This document shows, piece after piece, positions 1 to 5,647 of a DNA stretch of 6,367 nt. The first letter of the stretch is position 1. The number at the start of each line of letters is the position of its first letter. The translations under genes were made by a program, and so were the position numbers. The notes under the pieces were generated by a model, which had not been told where the DNA came from, made no database searches, and saw only the letters and a program-made list of their open reading frames with translations. Source of the DNA: a bacterium (GTDB taxonomy: Bacteria; Auribacterota; UBA3054); contig JAFSWV010000036.1 in the NCBI GenBank assembly GCA_017444325.1, positions 1-6,367 of the forward strand. The letters are read 5' to 3'.

Positions 1-681
1 CTTTCTTCTTTGGGAGAAGGCTGTTTTGATGAGCTGCTGGGTTACGGCCCAGGTTGGAGGGTCGGGCCAGATGATGGGGCCGACTTTGAGTATGGCGGAA
101 TCGACGTGGGGCCTGGGGTAGAAGTTGTCCTGTTTGATGGTGGAGAGGCACTCGGTTGGGCCTAGGAACTCAAGCATGGCGTTAAGGGCGCCGTATCTAG
201 GTTCTCTGGGCTTTTGGGAAAGGCGCAGGGCTTCTTCTTTCTGGATGGTGAAGGTGAGGGATTGGAATTTGATTTTTGAACTGATGAGTTTTAGGATGAT
301 CTCCTTTACGATGTAGTAGGGGAGATTGGCGACGACTTTATTGCATTGGGCGTATTCTTCCTTGGGGGATTCAAGAAAGTCCTGGTTTATGATGTTGGCT
401 TTGCTATTTGGGTGGAGGTCGGGCCAGAGTGATGTGAGGCGCTGGTCTATTTCGTAGGCGGTGACTTTTGCTCCGGCTTCTTCCATCATGCTGGTGAGGT
501 GGCCTAAGCCTGAGCCTATCTCAAGGACGTGGTCGTGGGGCTGGATGTCGGCTGACTCGATGATCTTTTGGAGTTCTCTTTTGTGGAAGAGGAAGTTTTG
601 GCCGAGGGAGCGCTTGGCTTCAAGGCCGTGCTCTTGGAGGAACTCCTTGAGGGAGGCGAGGTGGTAGAGGTCTACGGTCAT
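1..681 (-). CDS. rsmA: 16S rRNA dimethyladenosine transferase RsmA/KsgA (3' end cut by window edge)
   Basis: RsmA (KsgA) uses S-adenosylmethionine to dimethylate two adjacent adenines in the 3'-terminal helix of 16S rRNA during late small-subunit assembly in the cytoplasm. I translated the 227 visible codons by hand. They show the family signature KRSLGQNFL (residues 23-31), SAM motif I EIGSGLGHLT (54-63), an acidic YEID at the end of strand 2 (76-79), QDF (100-102), the catalytic NLPYY (119-123), QKEEALRL (147-154), and FYPRPHVDSAIL followed by FSQRRK (187-198, 222-227). The family is usually 260-280 residues, so about 40 C-terminal residues lie beyond position 1. The ATG at 681 overlaps the pdxA stop as ATGA. 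No Shine-Dalgarno sequence is visible before it (the upstream bases are C/G-rich), so translation probably depends on coupling to pdxA. The pdxA-ksgA order matches E. coli. Nothing looks degraded. Confidence 0.95.
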   Translation of the reverse strand, partial: MTVDLYHLASLKEFLQEHGLEAKRSLGQNFLFHKRELQKIIESADIQPHDHVLEIGSGLGHLTSMMEEAGAKVTAYEIDQRLTSLWPDLHPNSKANIINQDFLESPKEEYAQCNKVVANLPYYIVKEIILKLISSKIKFQSLTFTIQKEEALRLSQKPREPRYGALNAMLEFLGPTECLSTIKQDNFYPRPHVDSAILKVGPIIWPDPPTWAVTQQLIKTAFSQRRK

Positions 682-1640
682 GCCAGGCGGGCGGCGAGCT
701 TGATGGCGGCTAAGGCGGAGTGGTGGTCGGCTTGGTTTTCGCCGGCGATGTTATAGGCGGTGCCGTGGTCGGGGGAGGTCCTTACGAAGGGGAGGCCTAA
801 GGTAAGGTTGACAGCCTGGTCGAAGGAGAGAAGCTTGATGGGGATGAGGCCCTGATCGTGGTACATGGCGACCACTACGTCGTACTTTTTGTTCTTGGCG
901 AAGTGGAAGAGAGTGTCCGGGGGATAGGGGCCTCTTGCGTCGATGCCGATTATTCTTGCGTCTTCCACTGCGGGGGCGATGATGTCGAGGTCCTCGGGGC
1001 CGAGTAGACCGTTTTCCCCGGCGTGGGGGTTAAGGCCAGCTACGGCTATTTTCGGTTCTTTGATGCCGAGATCTTTGGCAAGGCTGTCGGCCTGGACGAT
1101 CTTGGAAAGGATCGCGTCGGAAGTTATGGCTGTGGGGACCTGGGAGAGAGGGATGTGGTGGGTGACAAGGACGACTTTAAGGTCAGGCGTGTAGAAAGCC
1201 ATGGTCGCGTCGGTGGAGTTTGTTTCAGCGGCTAGGAAGTCCGTATGGCCCGCGTTCCTGTATCCGGCCATACGGATACCCTCTTTGTTGAGAGGGGCGG
1301 TGATTAGGGCACGCTGGGGGCCTTCCAGGCAGTAGTGGGTGGCATATTTGAGACAGACCATGGCGAAGTTGCCGCATTCGGCGGAAATGTGGCCTATCTC
1401 ATAGTTGTCGGGAAGGGATTCCTCGATTTCGGGTGATGTGAGGAAGTCTGTTGGGGGTTCGAGGTCGAGCTCTTCGGCGGTTTTTTTCCAGAATCGTTCG
1501 GGACCGACGAAGAGGAATTTCGCTTCTTCGGAGTCGAAGTCGTCCTGGTCGTTTTCTATAAGTTCGTTGTAGGCCTTGAGCATGACTTCCGGACCGACGC
1601 CGGCAATGTCGCCAGGAGTGATTATAAGTTCAAGAGGCAT
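678..1640 (-). CDS. pdxA: 4-hydroxythreonine-4-phosphate dehydrogenase PdxA
   Basis: PdxA oxidises 4-phosphohydroxy-L-threonine with NAD(P)+. The product decarboxylates and feeds PdxJ in the DXP-dependent pyridoxal phosphate pathway; the enzyme is a cytoplasmic, metal-dependent dimer. The 320-residue product is close to the 329 of E. coli. Visible motifs are TPGDIAGVGPE (8-18; most members read GDPAG or GEPAG, so Ile12 is a small deviation), TAPLNKEG (114-121), GHTDFLA (131-137), NPHAGENG (204-211) and YHDQG (260-264), followed by LPFVRTSPDHGTA (283-295). His162, His206 and His261 match the spacing of the three metal-binding histidines of the E. coli enzyme (166, 211, 266). The ATG start is fixed because TPGD begins at residue 8. 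It lies inside the 3' end of lpxB (19-base overlap), and the stop overlaps the rsmA start by 4 bases. A PdxA2-type 4-phosphothreonate dehydrogenase is possible but less likely next to ksgA. Confidence 0.94.
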   Translation of the reverse strand: MPLELIITPGDIAGVGPEVMLKAYNELIENDQDDFDSEEAKFLFVGPERFWKKTAEELDLEPPTDFLTSPEIEESLPDNYEIGHISAECGNFAMVCLKYATHYCLEGPQRALITAPLNKEGIRMAGYRNAGHTDFLAAETNSTDATMAFYTPDLKVVLVTHHIPLSQVPTAITSDAILSKIVQADSLAKDLGIKEPKIAVAGLNPHAGENGLLGPEDLDIIAPAVEDARIIGIDARGPYPPDTLFHFAKNKKYDVVVAMYHDQGLIPIKLLSFDQAVNLTLGLPFVRTSPDHGTAYNIAGENQADHHSALAAIKLAARLA

Positions 1641-2839
1641 AGGATTTCTTTGGCGGCTTTGGTTCCGAGGTCGCCTTCGCCAAGGGAGGCTTTGACTTCT
1701 TTAAGATCGTTTACGGTCTTTTGGTAGGCGTTTTGGTCGTCCAGATATTTTTCGGCCCAGGGGACGATGCGTTCGGGAGTCATCTGGTATTGGATGAATT
1801 CCTGGACGATGCGCCTTTGGGCGATGATGTTGGCTAGGTTGATGAAGGGGATCTTCATGGCGATACGGGCCAGGAAGAAGGAAATGTAGTTGAGGCGGTA
1901 GAGGACAAGGATGGGCTTCTCCATAAGGGCGGCTTCGAAGGCCGCGGTGCCGGAAGTGACAAGAACTACCTTGCTAAGGTGGACGATGTCGTACATGGAT
2001 TCGTCGATGAGGCGGTAGTTCTGGTCAAAATTCTGGATGTTGGCTTTCTTTATGGCGCTTAGGAGAAGTTCCTTGAGGTTCGGTCTGGCGCAGGAGATAA
2101 GGAAGAAAACGTTCGGGTGAGTCTTCCTTATGTCTTCCGCGCTTTTGAGCATGGTGGGGAAGATCCATTTGATCTCGTTCTCGCGGCTGCCGGGAAGGAG
2201 GGCGACGAGATCTCTGTTCTCAGGGATGTTGTTTTCTGTTTGGAAATCTTTGTCGGGCTGGAATTCTTTTATCTTGTTGATGATCCAGTGGCCGATGTGC
2301 TTGATCTTTATTTTGCTGGGGTATTTGAACTTGTGCTCGGTTATCTGGAGCGTGTCGTTTTGGACCTTCCATTCGCCGCCTTTTTCGTAGACGTCGACTT
2401 CGAAGGGGAACATAACCATCATAAGGGAGATGCATTTTCTTATGGTGTTTATTCTTCCGTGTCCCCAGGCCCAGATCTGGGGGGAGACCAGGTATATGAG
2501 GGGAAGGTCGGGGTAAAGCTTGTGGAGCTTTTTGGCAAGGGCAAGGTTGAAACCCGGATAGTCGATGAAGACTACGGCGTCGGGACGGCTGTCCTTGATA
2601 GTCTGCAGAACGGAGTTGTAGACTCTCCGGATGCGGGGGTAGTGCTTGATGACTTCTATGACGCCGATGACGGAAAGCTCGGTGATGTTGTGCGTGAGCG
2701 TAAGCCCGGCTTTTTCCATTTCTGCTCCGCCGATGCCGTAGAGCTCGAGGTCCGGCCTAGCGTCTTTAAGGGCTTTTACGGCGTGGGCGCCGCAAATGTC
2801 GCCGGAAGTTTCGCCCGCTACGAAGAAGATCTTAGGCAT
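1622..2839 (-). CDS. lpxB: lipid-A-disaccharide synthase LpxB
   Basis: LpxB (glycosyltransferase family GT19) joins UDP-2,3-diacylglucosamine and lipid X to form the tetraacyl disaccharide of lipid A, acting at the inner face of the inner membrane. The 405-residue product has AGETSGD (8-14; usually AGEASGD), DYPGFN (93-98), YLVSPQIWAWGHGR (116-129), FPFEVDVYEK (144-153), LLPGSRENEI (214-223), TSGTAAFEAAL (295-305) and NLANIIA (334-340). It is slightly longer than the usual ~380. The extra length seems to sit at about residues 154-182, between the YEK segment and the usual VGHP motif, which here reads IGHW (182-185). Two prolines usual in the C-terminal donor-site region are also replaced (NLANIIA, VQEFIQ). 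The fold and core motifs look intact, so I expect an active enzyme. The ATG overlaps the upstream stop as TAATG, and a good Shine-Dalgarno sequence precedes it. The last 19 bases overlap pdxA. Confidence 0.95.
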   Translation of the reverse strand: MPKIFFVAGETSGDICGAHAVKALKDARPDLELYGIGGAEMEKAGLTLTHNITELSVIGVIEVIKHYPRIRRVYNSVLQTIKDSRPDAVVFIDYPGFNLALAKKLHKLYPDLPLIYLVSPQIWAWGHGRINTIRKCISLMMVMFPFEVDVYEKGGEWKVQNDTLQITEHKFKYPSKIKIKHIGHWIINKIKEFQPDKDFQTENNIPENRDLVALLPGSRENEIKWIFPTMLKSAEDIRKTHPNVFFLISCARPNLKELLLSAIKKANIQNFDQNYRLIDESMYDIVHLSKVVLVTSGTAAFEAALMEKPILVLYRLNYISFFLARIAMKIPFINLANIIAQRRIVQEFIQYQMTPERIVPWAEKYLDDQNAYQKTVNDLKEVKASLGEGDLGTKAAKEILCLLNL

Positions 2840-3228
2840 TACGGGCGTCCTTTGATTTTGATGATGGAGTCAACGAGCATGTAGATGCCGGCAATGATCG
2901 CGAAGATACTGAAGTAGAGCTTCATCTGCAGCGCGTCAAGATTCTTGGCGATAAGAGAGGCAAGATAAGAGAAGATGAGCATTAGGAGGACCAATACGCA
3001 TGCGATCTTGATGTCCACCCAGCCTTTCTTGTAATACTCCCAGACAGCGAAGAAGGTGACCGGGGGAAGCATGATGGCAAGACTGGTGGCGACGGCCTCG
3101 TGTTGGCTGAACTTGCAGAAGTAGACGAGGCAGGGGACGAGAATGAGTCCTCCTCCAATGCCGAAAAAGCCTGAGGCGAAACCGGCGCATGCGCCGATAG
3201 CGATGATTATTAACCAATTGGTAGGCAT
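2839..3228 (-). CDS. half-size TauE/SafE family membrane protein (putative anion exporter)
   Basis: This 129-residue protein is almost wholly hydrophobic, with about four membrane segments (roughly residues 5-21, 45-63, 75-94 and 103-121). It matches one repeat of the TauE/SafE family: GFASGFFGIGGGLILVP (16-32), the conserved EAVATSLAIMLPP (44-56), YYKKGWVDIK (65-74), and a final helix ending in GIYMLVD. Family members usually have about 250 residues and two such repeats; some are linked to export of sulfite or organosulfur compounds, but substrates are mostly unknown. Only the N-terminal repeat is present. No second half follows, because the stop codon overlaps the lpxB start (TAATG). A half-size protein would have to pair with itself or a partner to form the full fold. 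It starts one base after the stop of the phosphate-transporter gene. Family assignment is confident; the substrate is not known. Confidence 0.82.
   Translation of the reverse strand: MPTNWLIIIAIGACAGFASGFFGIGGGLILVPCLVYFCKFSQHEAVATSLAIMLPPVTFFAVWEYYKKGWVDIKIACVLVLLMLIFSYLASLIAKNLDALQMKLYFSIFAIIAGIYMLVDSIIKIKGRP
2848..2853 (-). promoter_or_regulatory. Shine-Dalgarno sequence of lpxB
   Basis: On the coding strand AAAGGA lies eight bases before the lpxB ATG at 2839, inside the last codons of the TauE/SafE-like gene. It is the only clear ribosome binding site in the window; the other starts have weak or no purine-rich sequence before them. It suggests that lpxB can recruit ribosomes itself as well as receive them through the TAATG overlap. 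Confidence 0.6.
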
Positions 3229-3229
3229 T

Positions 3230-5647
3230 TTATTTCTTGTTTTGCTCTAAGCTGATGATGTAGGGAGAAATGAAGTTGATCCTCTGGGCGATGTTGAGAA
3301 GGTGGTCGCCGATACGTTCGATGTTGCCGATGACGTCCAGGAAGAGGATGGTAGCGTTGGGGGAGCACTGGCCGGCTTCCAGACGCTTCATGTGGTTGGC
3401 GGTCAGTTTGCGGTGCATCTGGTTGAGGTCTTCCTCAAGGGCGACCGCGTTGTTGGCCGCGGTGCGGTCGGCGTGCTCGAGAGCGAGCTTCACCTGGTCG
3501 AACTGCTTTTGCAGGAGGTCGTTTATTTCCGTCAGTTCCCTGATGGCGGAGTCGGAGAGCGAGATCTGCTCTTCGGTGCGCTTTTGGGCTAATTCGAAGA
3601 TGTTGATGGAGAGGTCGCCGATACGCTCGATGTCGTGCGAGATATGCATCAGTTCCGGAAGCAGGGCGCTCTCGTCGTCGTTGAGGCTCTGGCGGGCTAA
3701 GGCGGCGGTATAGGAGGTCACCTTGCGGTTGAGGGAGTTGATCTCCTCCTCGCGCTTCTTGATGTTCTTCTCAAAGCGGACGCTGCCTTCACAGAAGCAG
3801 AGGTAGGAGTCGTCGACGTTCTTGTCCGCTTCCTTCAGCATGAAGAGGATCTCGCTGTTGATCTGGGCCAGGGCCAGGGCGGGAGTCTTGAGGAGGCGCT
3901 CGTCTAAGAAGGCGTGCTCGGATTCGACCGATTCATCCTTGACCGGAATGAGTTTCTCACAGATCCAGGCCAATGTGCCGGTGAAGGGCACGAGGACGAT
4001 GACGTTCAAGACGTTGAAGACGGTGTTGGCCATGGCGATGTGGCGGACGATATTCTCGTTGTGGCCGCCCAATACTTCGCCGGCCGTCATGCAGTTGATG
4101 AGATATAAGAAGATCGGTTCGCCCTTGTAGAGGATGTAGAAGAGCGGCAACATGAAGAGCGAGCCGCCGACCTTGATGATGGTGTTGACGAGGGCGGCCC
4201 TCCTGGCTTTCCTGTTGGCGCCGATGGCGGCGAGGTTCGCGGTGATGGTCGTGCCGATGTTACAGCCTAAGACCAAGGGGAAGGAGGTGTAGAAATTGAT
4301 GAGCCCGCTGCCGGCTAAAGCCATGACGACACCGATCGTGGCGGCGGAACTCTGCACGATCATGGTGGCGACTGTGCCTATGATGAGCGCGGCGACGATG
4401 TGCGAGAAGGGCATGAAGCCGTTGGCGGCGGGCGCGCAGTCAAAGGAGCGGAAGACGTTGACGAAGGTCGGCGAGGTGCGGAGAGGCACCAGCGTCTGGT
4501 TCATCATGTCCATGCCGAAGAAGAGTAATCCGAAGCCCATGATGACGTCGCCCCAGTAGCGACCGGTGGCCTTCTTGCTGGTGAGGCGGACGATGAGACC
4601 TACTAGGATGCAGGGCAAGGCTACGTCGGAAAGGCCGAAAGCCATGATCTGGGGCGTGACGGTCGTACCGATGCAGCTGCCGAAGATGACGGAGATGGCC
4701 TGCTCAAGGTTCATCAGTCCGGCGTTCACAAAGCCCACGACCATGACGGTCGAGGCGCTGGAACTTTGGACTATGGCTGTTATGACGGTGCCGACGACGA
4801 TGCCGGTGAATTTGTTCTTGACGAAGAGCTGGAGAATGCTTTTTAGCCTGGCGCCGGCAACGGACTGCAGTCCTTCCGACATCATGGTCATGCCGAGGAG
4901 GAAGAGCGCCATGCCGCCTAGGATCGCTATGACGACGGAAGTGGTGTTGATGACGACGGACTGGAAGTGCAGGCCGCGCATGTTACTGACGCCCGGCATC
5001 TCGACTTCCGCGATGATCTCCGTTTCGCCGGTAGTCTTGCCGGCCGTGATCAAGGTTCCGCCCATGCCGGCTTCGTCAGTCGTGACTTCCCTGGCGGAAA
5101 GGTGGCAGCCGGAGAAGGGGTCGATCATGAAGTGGATGGGAACGCCCTGAAGGGGGTTGCCATCCTTGTCGAAGACCTGCAGGGAGAGCATGTCGGGGCT
5201 TGTACGGCCGCTTAAGATCTCCTGACGGGTGTTGTGTAGGCTTAAGCCGGAAACCAGCCTAATTTCGCAGCTGACGTCGCCGAAGGGGGAGTTGGCGGAG
5301 GCGTTGATGTGGTGGTCGCCCACCGTGTGCCCGATGTTGACTGTAAGCTCCGCCGCGCCGCCCGCGTCGGTAGTGACCGTCGGGCCGTCGGGGAAGGTTA
5401 TCTCAGGATCGTTCTCGCGCTGGGTGAAAGTCACTTCCGCGCCGTTGACTGGATCCCGCTGGCCCTTGCCGCCCAAGAGTCCTGGGATCATGGGGCCCTC
5501 GACCTTCACCCTTAAGGTGACGTTGGTATTGGGCGGGACGCAGAGGACCGGCTCAGTTAAGGGAGAAACGGTCTCGGGATAATTCTCCTGGCCCTTCGAA
5601 CAGCCGAAGAGCAGGAGGGTCAGCGTGGCTATAAGGAGGTAGCGCAT
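3230..5647 (-). CDS. Na/Pi cotransporter family protein with lipoprotein signal, two Ig-like domains and C-terminal PhoU domain
   Basis: This is a predicted sodium-coupled phosphate (or related anion) transporter of the inner membrane, 805 residues. Residues 1-16 form a lipoprotein signal ending in LFGC, so Cys16 would be lipidated. Two bacterial Ig-like (Big_1-like) domains follow, at about 33-134 (TVTTDAGGAAELTV) and 147-233 (VFDKDGNPLQGVPIHF ... TTDEAGMGG), presumably periplasmic. The transporter (about 237-563) has the two inverted NaPi repeats, each with its signature: QSSSA at 294-298 with GTTVT at 327-331, and QSSAA at 432-436 with GTTIT at 465-469. A PhoU-like helical domain occupies about 595-795, with both metal-binding motifs intact: HDIERIGD (671-678) and NIERIGD (775-781). 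Typical NptA/YjbB-like proteins are about 540-600 residues and lack the N-terminal extension. I chose ATG 5647, which overlaps the upstream stop as TGATG; an in-frame TTG at 5650 is a poorer alternative. No strong ribosome binding site is seen. The substrate is inferred from the family only. Confidence 0.9.
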   Translation of the reverse strand: MRYLLIATLTLLLFGCSKGQENYPETVSPLTEPVLCVPPNTNVTLRVKVEGPMIPGLLGGKGQRDPVNGAEVTFTQRENDPEITFPDGPTVTTDAGGAAELTVNIGHTVGDHHINASANSPFGDVSCEIRLVSGLSLHNTRQEILSGRTSPDMLSLQVFDKDGNPLQGVPIHFMIDPFSGCHLSAREVTTDEAGMGGTLITAGKTTGETEIIAEVEMPGVSNMRGLHFQSVVINTTSVVIAILGGMALFLLGMTMMSEGLQSVAGARLKSILQLFVKNKFTGIVVGTVITAIVQSSSASTVMVVGFVNAGLMNLEQAISVIFGSCIGTTVTPQIMAFGLSDVALPCILVGLIVRLTSKKATGRYWGDVIMGFGLLFFGMDMMNQTLVPLRTSPTFVNVFRSFDCAPAANGFMPFSHIVAALIIGTVATMIVQSSAATIGVVMALAGSGLINFYTSFPLVLGCNIGTTITANLAAIGANRKARRAALVNTIIKVGGSLFMLPLFYILYKGEPIFLYLINCMTAGEVLGGHNENIVRHIAMANTVFNVLNVIVLVPFTGTLAWICEKLIPVKDESVESEHAFLDERLLKTPALALAQINSEILFMLKEADKNVDDSYLCFCEGSVRFEKNIKKREEEINSLNRKVTSYTAALARQSLNDDESALLPELMHISHDIERIGDLSINIFELAQKRTEEQISLSDSAIRELTEINDLLQKQFDQVKLALEHADRTAANNAVALEEDLNQMHRKLTANHMKRLEAGQCSPNATILFLDVIGNIERIGDHLLNIAQRINFISPYIISLEQNKK
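3614..3639 (-). repeat. 26-bp direct repeat, copy 1 (first PhoU motif of complete transporter)
   Basis: These 26 bases are identical to 6013-6038 in the neighbouring paralog, and the flanking base differs on each side. They encode the HDIERIGD motif of the first PhoU half. The exact match includes synonymous positions and fits descent from a gene duplication, or sequence exchange between the two genes. It is part of the coding sequence, not a mobile-element repeat. Confidence 0.8.

Noticed and set aside
943..1235. Overlapping plus-strand open frames opposite pdxA
   Set aside because: They are short, lack recognisable motifs and lie fully within pdxA, whose motifs are intact across this region.
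2117..2884. Long open frame of 255 codons on the plus strand
   Set aside because: It lies almost wholly opposite lpxB, which has unmistakable family motifs. The translation shows no recognisable domain and looks like the mirror of lpxB codon bias.
2839..3228. Half-size TauE/SafE gene as a pseudogene fragment
   Set aside because: The stop falls at the natural repeat boundary, the motifs are intact and the stop overlaps the lpxB start. No leftover second-half sequence exists.
4566..5150. Open frame of 194 codons on the plus strand
   Set aside because: It is antisense to the NaPi transporter and Ig-like region. The product is rich in Met, Thr and Pro as expected from reversed transporter codons, and no ribosome site or family motif is visible.
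3230..5647. Possibility that the lipoprotein/Ig-like part and the transporter are two genes joined by error
   Set aside because: The frame is continuous with no stop and no internal ribosome site at the junction (about 4940), and the linker reads smoothly into the first membrane helix.
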